Below are positions 18,167 to 26,420 of a DNA stretch of 54,360 bases, piece after piece. Location of the stretch: NCBI RefSeq assembly GCF_000332355.1, contig NZ_KB235958.1:2310806-2365165 (forward strand), written 5' to 3'. Each line of letters begins with the position of its first letter. Positions within the stretch are counted from its first letter, which is position 1. The DNA comes from Baaleninema simplex PCC 7105. GTDB lineage: Bacteria; Cyanobacteriota; Cyanobacteriia; Cyanobacteriales; Geitlerinemataceae. A model generated the notes under the pieces. The model worked only from the letters and a program-made list of their open reading frames with translations, ran no database searches and was not told the DNA's origin. The position numbers and the translations under genes are program-made.

Positions 18167-21100
18167 ATGATTGACCTCTCTCGCCTTCAGATATCTACCC
18201 TCGTTTTTACCAGCCTGGCGATCGCCACTCCCGCCGCCGCGCAAATCGTCCCCGATAATACCCTCCCGCAAAACTCCACCGTCATCTTGGAAGACAACAG
18301 TTTTCAAATCCAGGGAGGAACGCCAGCAGGAAACAATCTGTTTCACAGTTTTGAGGAATTCTCAGTTCCTGAGAACTTCAGAGCATCCTTCGAGAATATT
18401 TCAGGAATCGATCGCATTTTCAGCCGCGTCACGGGAAACAACATTTCGCAAATTGATGGCATCCTCGCCGCCAACGGTTCGGCGAGTTTGTTTTTCATCA
18501 ATCCCAACGGTATTATTTTCGGCGAAAACGCTCAGTTGCAACTCGACGGCTCTTTCGTCGCCACGACCGCCGACAGCGTTCGCTTTGCTGACGGAACCGC
18601 CTTCGACGCTCGCCAACCGTCGCCGCTGCTGTCGGTCACGGCACCGACGGGTTTGCAGTTTGGGGCAACTCCGGGTTCGATTACCAATACCTCGCAATTT
18701 TCGCCGGAAGGCTTCGCCAACAGCGTCGGTTTACCTCTGGGTTTAACTGTTGCGCCCAACAACAGTTTTATTTTGGCCGGCGGCGATCTCGAGTTTGAAA
18801 CCGGTAACGTCACCAGCTTCGGCGGACGCATCGAACTCGGAAGCGTGTCGGGTGAGGGAACGGTGAGTTTGAGCGCGATTCCGAGCGGTTATCGTTTAGG
18901 TTACGACGGAGTAGAGCAGTTTGGCTCGATTCGCCTGTCGGGGAATTCTGTCATCGATACGAGCGGTCGTCCGCCGGGTGTGTTGTCTCCTGCTGACCCA
19001 GGGTCGGGAGGCGGTGCCATTCAAATTCAGGCGGGTCAACTGTTTGTTGAAAATTCGGGGATTACTAGCTCGACCTTTGGCGGACAGGGTGGAACGTTTA
19101 CGGTGACGGCGGATACCATTGACCTTTCCGGTAGCGTCAACGCCCCCATCGATTCTAACCCAATTGCAGCAGGGTTATTTTCTCAAACGGGAGGCGTAGG
19201 AAATGCAGGAAATCTCAATATTGAAGTGGGACAGCTAACGATTCGCGAAGGCGCACAGATTTCCACGGGAACTCAGGGAGATGGACGAGGTAGCAATCTC
19301 TCGGTGAGCGCAAATCATATTACAGTGGAGGGCGTGTCAGAAGACCAATTGTATCAAAGCTCGATTTTGTCTCAGGTACAACCTGCCATAGATGGCTCTC
19401 CAGCCACCGGACGCTCTGGGGATGTGACGATCCAAACCCGAGAACTTTTCGTTCGCGATGGGGGCTTGGTGGAAACCTCAACGTTCAGTTTGGGAAATGC
19501 AGGAAATCTAACGATCGATGCGGATTTGGTCGAAGTCACGGGTGTAGGATTTAAGTTCGATGACACACCCAATCCAGCTCACATCAGTGCTTTGTCTGAA
19601 AGCCTAGATTTGGATATATTTCCTCCTGAAACTCTCGGTCAACCGGGAACGTTAACGCTCAACGCACAAGAATTACGAGTCAGCGATCGAGCTGAGGTAA
19701 CGGCATTAAACGGAGGAGTCGGCTTTGGTGGAAGTATTAATGTCAACGTCGATCTACTGACCCTCGAAACGGGCGGACAAATTTCAGCCAATACAGTCGC
19801 CAGCGGAAACGGCGGAAACCTCACTGTCACCGCCACGGAATCGATCGATCTAATTGGCACTTCGACTGAAGGGGACATCCCTAGTGGACTATTCGTTCAG
19901 TCTCAAAACCGAATTCAAGTCGAAATAGCTGGAGATAGCGGCAACTTGCACGTTTCGACAGGACGCTTGACAGTTCGCGATGGAGCCGCGATTGCCGCCG
20001 ATACCTTTGCGGCGGGAAACGGGGGAAACGTCACGGTGAACGCCTCGGAATCTATTCAAGTGAGCGGTCGATCTTCGGTTTCCTTTGACGAGAACCTATC
20101 GCCAAATCTAACCACTAACCCCACCGCCGATGCAGATGGATTGCTAACCAGTCGCATCACCGCAAGGGCGATCGAACAAGACCAAAACCCCGAACTTCCC
20201 CTCGGAACAGCGGGCAACGTCACCGTTAATACCCCTTTTCTAACCATTGAAAATCTCGCCCAGGTCAGTGTCAGTGCCGATATCGGAAGCCCGCTCGCCG
20301 GAAACGTCACCCTCCGCGCCGAAGATGTCCGCATCGAAAACGGCGGGCGACTCACGGGGGAAGCCGCCTCCGGTCAAGGCGGAAACTTGAATATCCTGGA
20401 AGCGGACGACGTTCGCTTCCTCGAAAACGCGGACGTTTCCACCACCTCGGGACAACTCGATCGACCGGGAACCGGAGGCAACATCACCATTCGCACGGAT
20501 ACCCTGGTCGGGTTAGAAAATAGTAATATTTCTGCCAATGCTTTCAACGGTTCGGGCGGTTTCGTGCAAATTACCGCCGACGATATCGTGTTAGGGTTAG
20601 AAAATTTAAGCCGCGCGGAACTCGAAGAACAGTTCGGTGAAGACCTCACGGATTTCGACCCCGCCCAGGATTCTCGAAACCTCATTACCGCCATTTCTCT
20701 GACCGATCCCGAACTCAGCGGAACCGTCGAGATTGTTGCCCCGGATGTCGATCCCACTCAGGGAGTTGTGGAACTCGAAGATCGCTTCGCCGAAGCTCCC
20801 CTCGATCGCAACCCCTGTCAGATCGGCGGAGGAGACAGCGAATTCGTCCAAACTGGGCGCGGTGGCGTACCGCCGACGCCTAACGATGCCCTCTCGGGAA
20901 GCCAACCTTGGGAAGATATTCGATCGATCCCCCTCGACGAGACCGACGACACCACCGACGAATCTAACCCACAACCCGAGATCGATCGCATCGTGGAAGC
21001 GCAAGGTTGGATAATTGACGAAAACGGAAACCTTCAGCTTTTACCCGCGCCTCAACCCTCGAATAACCGTTTCCAACAACCGCAAGAGTGCGAACCTAAA

Positions 21101-22666
21101 ACCAACAAATCTAACTTAGCGAATCTAACCCCCGGAACCGTTCCCGAAACGATGCCGATTTCCGGCGTTACCCTAGAAGGAAGCACTGTGTTAGAACCAG
21201 AGGCGATCGATCGCATCCTCAACAACTACCGCGATCGCCCCCTCCGTTTCGCCGACATCCAACAAGCCGCCGACGAACTCAGCCAACTCTACCGCGAGCG
21301 AGGCTACATCACCTCCGGCGTCTACGTTCCGCCCCAAACCAGTCGCGACGGAACCCTCATCCTCCAAGCCTCAGAATCGAGATTTGAAGACATCGACATC
21401 TCCGTTGACGGACGGCTCAACCCCAGTTATATCCGTTCCCGCCTCGGCGTCGAACCCGGCGATCTCGTCAACCAAACCCAACTGCTGCAAACCCTGCAAC
21501 TCCTGCAACTCGACGATCGCATCGACACCCTCGCCGCCGAACTCGCCGCCGGAGTGCGCCCAGAAACCAACCGCCTCAGCCTCAACGTCAAAGCCGCCTC
21601 CCCCCTCAACGCCAACATCCGCCTCGACAACAACCGCTCCCCTAGCGTGGGAACCTTCCGCCAACTGGCTCGCTTGCAGTTCAACAGCCTTCTCGGATTT
21701 GGCGACACCGCCCGCGTCAGCTACGCTCGTACCGACGGAAGCGACGAATGGGGAATCGGCTACAGCGTTCCCATCACCCCCTCCGGCGGAACCGTCAGTT
21801 TCAGCTACGACACGGGCGCCAACGAAGTCGTCGAATCCGGCTTTCGTTCCCTCGACATCGAAGCCGACTCTCGCCAGTACGACTTGACGCTTCGCCAACC
21901 CCTGTTTCGCGCCGTGGAAGTTCCCGGCGTCGGGAGTCAGCGAAATCGCGTCGAAGAATTCGCCATCGGATTCACCGCCTCCCGTCGAGAAAGTCAAACC
22001 TCCATTCTCGGCTACGATTTTCCCCTGTCTCCGGGGGCGGAAGAGGACGGCGAAACTAAGATTTCCGCCCTGCGCTTTTTCCAAGATTGGACGCAACAGG
22101 GAAGCAACCATGTCTTCGCGGCGCGATCGGAGTTTAGCGTGGGGGTGAACTGGTTCGACGCCACCACCCACGACGGCGCACCGGATAGCGAGTTTTTCGC
22201 GTGGCGGGGACAAACCCAGTGGGTGCGACGCTTAGAAAATGTCGGAAATTCTCTGTTGGTGGTGCGCGGCGACGTGCAGCTAACACCGGATGCGCTGGTA
22301 CCTTTCGAGCAGATGAGTTTGGGGGGACAGTCCACCGCCCGAGGCTACCGTCAAGACGCGCTGCTGGCGGACAATGGGATTTTGGGATCGGTCGAGTTGC
22401 GGGTTCCAGTGTTGCAAATTCCCCAGTGGGAGGGACAATTGGATATCGTTCCCTTTGTGGATGCGGGGGTAGTCTGGAACAGCGACGATCGCAACGATCC
22501 CGAACGGAATACGTTAGTTTCGGCGGGGTTGGGCTTGCGGTTTCGTTTGGGCGATCGCTTGCGTCTGGCGTTTGATTGGGGTATTCCTTTTATGGATTTA
22601 GAGGATCGAGGGGATTCGTGGCAAGAAGAGGGGTTGTATTTTTCCATCGAGTCGCGGCTGTTTTAA
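18167..22666 (+). CDS. Two-partner secretion exoprotein fused to its ShlB/FhaC-type transporter
   Basis: A 1499-residue single reading frame joining what are normally two proteins. Residues 1-26 are a Sec signal peptide ending PAAAQ. About 30-170 is the filamentous-haemagglutinin secretion domain (FFINPNGIIFGENAQL), followed by a long beta-helix with GGNLTVTA-type repeats to about 880 and the usual exoprotein tail with a lone cysteine (NPCQIGG) and TGRGGVPPTPND. Without a stop or new signal peptide, a linker leads to a POTRA-like domain (about 996-1083) and a ShlB-type barrel (to 1499) with the RGY motif at 1392-1394 and a terminal phenylalanine. The barrel would export its own passenger, an arrangement like type Vd secretion but with a TpsA passenger. 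ATG 18167 gives the clean signal peptide. A TPR-CHAT gene starts 8 bp downstream. Confidence 0.92.
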   Translation: MIDLSRLQISTLVFTSLAIATPAAAQIVPDNTLPQNSTVILEDNSFQIQGGTPAGNNLFHSFEEFSVPENFRASFENISGIDRIFSRVTGNNISQIDGILAANGSASLFFINPNGIIFGENAQLQLDGSFVATTADSVRFADGTAFDARQPSPLLSVTAPTGLQFGATPGSITNTSQFSPEGFANSVGLPLGLTVAPNNSFILAGGDLEFETGNVTSFGGRIELGSVSGEGTVSLSAIPSGYRLGYDGVEQFGSIRLSGNSVIDTSGRPPGVLSPADPGSGGGAIQIQAGQLFVENSGITSSTFGGQGGTFTVTADTIDLSGSVNAPIDSNPIAAGLFSQTGGVGNAGNLNIEVGQLTIREGAQISTGTQGDGRGSNLSVSANHITVEGVSEDQLYQSSILSQVQPAIDGSPATGRSGDVTIQTRELFVRDGGLVETSTFSLGNAGNLTIDADLVEVTGVGFKFDDTPNPAHISALSESLDLDIFPPETLGQPGTLTLNAQELRVSDRAEVTALNGGVGFGGSINVNVDLLTLETGGQISANTVASGNGGNLTVTATESIDLIGTSTEGDIPSGLFVQSQNRIQVEIAGDSGNLHVSTGRLTVRDGAAIAADTFAAGNGGNVTVNASESIQVSGRSSVSFDENLSPNLTTNPTADADGLLTSRITARAIEQDQNPELPLGTAGNVTVNTPFLTIENLAQVSVSADIGSPLAGNVTLRAEDVRIENGGRLTGEAASGQGGNLNILEADDVRFLENADVSTTSGQLDRPGTGGNITIRTDTLVGLENSNISANAFNGSGGFVQITADDIVLGLENLSRAELEEQFGEDLTDFDPAQDSRNLITAISLTDPELSGTVEIVAPDVDPTQGVVELEDRFAEAPLDRNPCQIGGGDSEFVQTGRGGVPPTPNDALSGSQPWEDIRSIPLDETDDTTDESNPQPEIDRIVEAQGWIIDENGNLQLLPAPQPSNNRFQQPQECEPKTNKSNLANLTPGTVPETMPISGVTLEGSTVLEPEAIDRILNNYRDRPLRFADIQQAADELSQLYRERGYITSGVYVPPQTSRDGTLILQASESRFEDIDISVDGRLNPSYIRSRLGVEPGDLVNQTQLLQTLQLLQLDDRIDTLAAELAAGVRPETNRLSLNVKAASPLNANIRLDNNRSPSVGTFRQLARLQFNSLLGFGDTARVSYARTDGSDEWGIGYSVPITPSGGTVSFSYDTGANEVVESGFRSLDIEADSRQYDLTLRQPLFRAVEVPGVGSQRNRVEEFAIGFTASRRESQTSILGYDFPLSPGAEEDGETKISALRFFQDWTQQGSNHVFAARSEFSVGVNWFDATTHDGAPDSEFFAWRGQTQWVRRLENVGNSLLVVRGDVQLTPDALVPFEQMSLGGQSTARGYRQDALLADNGILGSVELRVPVLQIPQWEGQLDIVPFVDAGVVWNSDDRNDPERNTLVSAGLGLRFRLGDRLRLAFDWGIPFMDLEDRGDSWQEEGLYFSIESRLF

Positions 22667-22674
22667 GCAGTGGT

Positions 22675-25449
22675 TTGACAATTCGTTTCAAACCGTTTTG
22701 GCGCTGGGTTGCGTTGGGAACGGCGATCGCCGTGTTGGTGGTGACAACGCCTCAAATGGCAAGTTCTCGGGTTTCGGAAACGGTCGAACCGTTGATGGTG
22801 GCGCAGCAAACCGTAAATTCGCAGTTCGATCGCTGGCGATCGCACTATATCAACGGCGATTACGAGGCGGCGGTATCGATTCTGGAACCGTTACTCGACG
22901 AGACGGGGAATTCTCGAACGGCGAGGGGGTTAGCCTACAGCTATCTCTCGTTGACGCATCAGAAGTTGGGGAATTGGGAGGCGGCGCAAACGGCGATCGA
23001 TCGCAGCGTCGAACTCATCGGCGTTCCCAGCGCAACCGCTTCTGCGAGTACGCAACGGATTTTCGCCACGAGTCTCAACACGCGGGGTCAGTTGCAATTT
23101 TCCCTCGGGGAAATGGAGTTGGCTTACGACAGTTGGCGGGAGGCGACGGGAGTTTACCGCCGCCTTTCCGACGAGGAAGGGGTGACGGGGGGATTGCTGA
23201 ACCAAGCCCAGGCGTTGCAGGCGATGGGATTTGCGCGACGCGCCTGCGATACGGTGTTGCAGGGGTTGGATGCGTCGGTGCAGCAGTGTCAGGCGTTGGA
23301 AGAGGACGAGATACAGGCGCAGATTGAGGAATCGATCGATCGTCTGGAAAATCCGGCGTTGCGGGTAGCGTTGTTGCAGGGATTGGGGAACGGGTTGAGA
23401 GCGATCGGTCAGTTTCCCGCCTCGCGAGAGGTTTTGCAACAGGCGCTTGTGGACGTCAGCGCCTTATCGTCTCCCGACTTGCAAAGTTCGGTATGGTTGG
23501 ATTTGGGAAATACCGAACGGGCGATTTTGACGCGCGATCGCGATTTACGGCGTGCGGCGGAAGAGCGTCGAGGATCGATGGGTGACGCGATCGCGTATTA
23601 CCGACAGGCGAGAGCGATCGCCAATTCGCCCTATTTACAACTCCAGTCGCAACTGAATTTACTGAGTTTGCTCGTCGAACCCTCTTTAGGAAATGCGGAA
23701 ACCTTTGAAAATTCACCGGAACTCGAGCCATTGGCGCGTCAGAGTCTCGCCGCGATTCGGGAGTTGAAGATCGGGCGCACGACGCTGAACGCTCGGGCGA
23801 ATTTAGCCTGTAGTGTCATCGGGTGCGATCGACTCGAGCGCAACGAACCCCCTCGATCGTTAATTTTACCCTTTACAGAAATCGAATCGCTATTAACGGT
23901 TTCGGATGTAGATGTAAATTTAGACGCTCTCACCGACGAACGCGCAGTTTCTTACCTGTTTGGAACATTAGGAAAGCTCTACGAGCGTCAAAACGAAACC
24001 TTAGAAAAAGCCGAAAACGCCACCCAAAAAGCCCTCGCACTCGCCATACAAGGCGGAGAGTTGGATTTAGCCTATCAGTGGCAATGGCAACTGGGTCGCA
24101 TTTTAAACCGACGGAATGCGGGAAGTGAAAGGGCAATTGCAGCCTACGAAAACGCCGTCGAACAATTAGAAAGATTGCGCCAAGACTTAACTCGGTTTGA
24201 CTTAGCCTCTCGTGTCTCATTTCGACAAAAAATCGAACCGGTTTATCGCCAGTTTTTTGAAGTCGCGTTACAAGAAGAGACACCGAGTCAAGAACAGCTT
24301 GAAAAAGTTCGATCGAAACTGAGCGATTTCCAACTGGCAGAATTGGAAAATTACTTACAATGTAGTTTACAAGAAGACGGTGCAAAATCCCTCGATGAAA
24401 TTGCCGCTGAGAATCGCGCTGCTATTTTATATCCGGTGATTTTACCGCAAAAAATTGCCGTTATTGCCAAGCTTCCGGGGGACGATCGACTCATTTTCAC
24501 CGCCACCGAAATTTCCGAAACGGAGGTACTCCGAAAAATTCAGGAGTTTCGCAAATCGTTACAACAACCGAATATTAACCGAACCAATCTCGAACTCTCG
24601 AGAGCGTTTTTTGAGTGGTTAATTCAACCCATCGAATCGCACCCAGAATTTCAAGCTGAAGATATCGATACCTTAGTTTTCGTTCCCGATACGCGACTGC
24701 GTAATATTCCCATGTCGGCGTTGCGCTATGAAGATTGCGACGATGGGAAGTGTTACTTAATTCAAAAATACGCGATCGCCATGAATTTGGGAATTTCCCT
24801 GAAGAACCCGCAACCCTTGCGCGATCGCGAAATGACCGTGTTAATGGGAGGACTCATTGAAGGAATTCCCGAACGAGGACTCGAAGCGTTAGAATATGTA
24901 GAAAGCGAATTAGACGCGATCGAGGCGACACTTGACGCCACGGGAGACTTGCGCGATCGTAGTTTCACCCGTCCAAATTTAGAATTTTTACTCAACACTC
25001 GATCGAGTGCGATCGTTCACCTCGCCACCCACGGAAAATTCAGTTCCGAACCCGAATCAACCCTTCTCGCAACCTGGTACGAAGATATTTACCTTCAAGA
25101 TATCGCATCAATCTTCCAAACCCAACGTCAGAATCAAGAAGAACCCATCGAACTGTTAGTTTTAAGTGCGTGTGAAACCGGAGTTGAAGACCCACGAGCA
25201 ACGTTAGGTTTAGCGGGTGTTTCCGTACAGTCAGGAGCGCGGAGTACCTTAGCCTCTTTGTGGAACGTCAATGATGCCTCAAGTGCATTGCTCGTGACGA
25301 ATTTTTATCAAAACTCGATCGACTCGAATATCGAGAATAAAGCTCAAGCGTTACAATACGCGCAACTGGAAATGATAAACAATAGTGATTTCGATTACAA
25401 CTCGCCTTATTACTGGTCGCCTTATATATTAGTGGGAAACTGGCTGTAG
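22675..25449 (+). CDS. TPR-repeat CHAT-domain protease
   Basis: A 924-residue protein with an N-terminal hydrophobic segment (about 10-25, a signal peptide or membrane anchor), helical TPR-like repeats over about 45-550, and a C-terminal CHAT domain (about 640-924). CHAT domains are caspase-like cysteine peptidases; the expected dyad is visible as H786 in HLATHGKF and C833 in SACETG. The start is uncertain: TTG 22675 lies 8 nt after the stop of the secretion fusion and yields the hydrophobic N-terminus, whereas GTG 22618 would overlap that gene. Close spacing implies co-transcription with the fusion. In cyanobacteria CHAT-TPR genes often sit beside haemagglutinin/ShlB genes. The substrate is unknown; processing of the surface protein is a guess. 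Confidence 0.88.
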   Translation: MTIRFKPFWRWVALGTAIAVLVVTTPQMASSRVSETVEPLMVAQQTVNSQFDRWRSHYINGDYEAAVSILEPLLDETGNSRTARGLAYSYLSLTHQKLGNWEAAQTAIDRSVELIGVPSATASASTQRIFATSLNTRGQLQFSLGEMELAYDSWREATGVYRRLSDEEGVTGGLLNQAQALQAMGFARRACDTVLQGLDASVQQCQALEEDEIQAQIEESIDRLENPALRVALLQGLGNGLRAIGQFPASREVLQQALVDVSALSSPDLQSSVWLDLGNTERAILTRDRDLRRAAEERRGSMGDAIAYYRQARAIANSPYLQLQSQLNLLSLLVEPSLGNAETFENSPELEPLARQSLAAIRELKIGRTTLNARANLACSVIGCDRLERNEPPRSLILPFTEIESLLTVSDVDVNLDALTDERAVSYLFGTLGKLYERQNETLEKAENATQKALALAIQGGELDLAYQWQWQLGRILNRRNAGSERAIAAYENAVEQLERLRQDLTRFDLASRVSFRQKIEPVYRQFFEVALQEETPSQEQLEKVRSKLSDFQLAELENYLQCSLQEDGAKSLDEIAAENRAAILYPVILPQKIAVIAKLPGDDRLIFTATEISETEVLRKIQEFRKSLQQPNINRTNLELSRAFFEWLIQPIESHPEFQAEDIDTLVFVPDTRLRNIPMSALRYEDCDDGKCYLIQKYAIAMNLGISLKNPQPLRDREMTVLMGGLIEGIPERGLEALEYVESELDAIEATLDATGDLRDRSFTRPNLEFLLNTRSSAIVHLATHGKFSSEPESTLLATWYEDIYLQDIASIFQTQRQNQEEPIELLVLSACETGVEDPRATLGLAGVSVQSGARSTLASLWNVNDASSALLVTNFYQNSIDSNIENKAQALQYAQLEMINNSDFDYNSPYYWSPYILVGNWL

Positions 25450-25490
25450 TATTTCGGTAAAAATGCTTACCTCAGATGCGTTTTTTGCCA

Positions 25491-25521
25491 GATCCCCGGC
25501 ATCTCCAAGATGCCGGGGATC
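25491..25521. terminator. Terminator hairpin between convergent genes
   Basis: GATCCCCGGCATCT (25491-25504) and AGATGCCGGGGATC (25508-25521) form a perfect 14-bp GC-rich stem with a 3-nt loop, followed on the plus strand by TTATTATA and preceded by TTTTTT at about 25481. It lies 41 bp after the TPR-CHAT stop and 75 bp before the convergent DUF928 stop, so it could serve both genes. Confidence 0.8.
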
Positions 25522-25596
25522 TTATTATACGAAGAGGAGCGATCGGGAATTTTTCTGCCAACCCTTTAAGCTTGCTATAGAGTATGGAAACTGAAT

Positions 25597-26415
25597 TTAA
25601 TTTTCAGAATGAACAAAAATGATAGGAACATCGGTGTATTCTCCCAAACTCACAGACTCGAGCAAACTGCGCCAATCTAACGCAACCCTTTCATTAGTAG
25701 AATCAGCATAATAGTGAAGTCCGACAGACGTTAACGTATCGTACCAAATTCCCGCGTTCGCTATATCTAAAATGCGAGGTCGAATCGTCTCGTAACTGAC
25801 ATCAGCATTTGCTAATTCTGTAAAACTGCGTTCCCCTTCAGGAGGTTCGAGTCGCCAAATTCCACCGCGAACGGTGATATTACGAGAAGGAATTTCCGGG
25901 TTGCAAATTAAAGAAAACGTCCAACGATAACGCTGTCCGACTTCAGGAATAGGAGGAAGCGTCATACCAATAATGCCAGAACTGCTAGGAAGAGTAACTT
26001 GAGTACTGGCTAGTTGTAAACCGTTTTCGTCTGAGAGCGACAACTTCGCATCGAGTGAAATGTCATAGGGGACGTAAAACCATAACATTGGCGTGTCTCG
26101 AAACGTATAGCCACCTCGAATGTGTTCGATGGGGAACGGATAGTTAGAATTGTTTTCTAACTCAACAGGAACTAAGGCTTTTAAACTTCCATTGGGATTT
26201 TGACATAGGGTTTCGATGTTCCCAGGCGGTCTAGTTCCAGGATTTTCGGTATTGCTTGTATTGCCAGCATTTCCTGAAGTATTAGTGGGAGTAGTAGAAG
26301 GAAATGTTAAAAGAGTGCTATCGTTTTGAGAAACTGCGATTTGTTGTTTTAGGCTAAATCCTAAAATAACACTAATAAATACGGCAATCAACCGCGTCAA
26401 TAAATTACATTTCAT
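25597..26415 (-). CDS. DUF928 family exported protein
   Basis: A 272-residue protein of the cyanobacterial DUF928 family, whose function is not known. It starts MKCNLLTRLIAVFISVILGF, a typical signal sequence, then a low-complexity Thr/Asn/Pro stretch, then the DUF928 core. Recognisable pieces are LVPVELENNSN, PMLWFYVPY and YRWTFSLICNPEIPSRN, ending with a WYDTLTSVGLHYY segment. I chose ATG 26415 because it follows the CHAT-CHASE2 stop by 5 bp and gives the signal peptide; the open frame extends further upstream but inside that gene. The 5-bp spacing indicates an operon with the CHAT-CHASE2 gene. A periplasmic or outer-surface partner of that sensor is plausible but inferred. Confidence 0.87.
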   Translation of the reverse strand: MKCNLLTRLIAVFISVILGFSLKQQIAVSQNDSTLLTFPSTTPTNTSGNAGNTSNTENPGTRPPGNIETLCQNPNGSLKALVPVELENNSNYPFPIEHIRGGYTFRDTPMLWFYVPYDISLDAKLSLSDENGLQLASTQVTLPSSSGIIGMTLPPIPEVGQRYRWTFSLICNPEIPSRNITVRGGIWRLEPPEGERSFTELANADVSYETIRPRILDIANAGIWYDTLTSVGLHYYADSTNERVALDWRSLLESVSLGEYTDVPIIFVHSEN

Positions 26416-26420
26416 TGGAA

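Noticed and set aside
21371-22213. Long 280-codon open frame on the minus strand
   Set aside because: It is the antisense shadow of the ShlB-type barrel, caused by GC-rich third codon positions; composition is Gly/Ala/Val biased without motifs.
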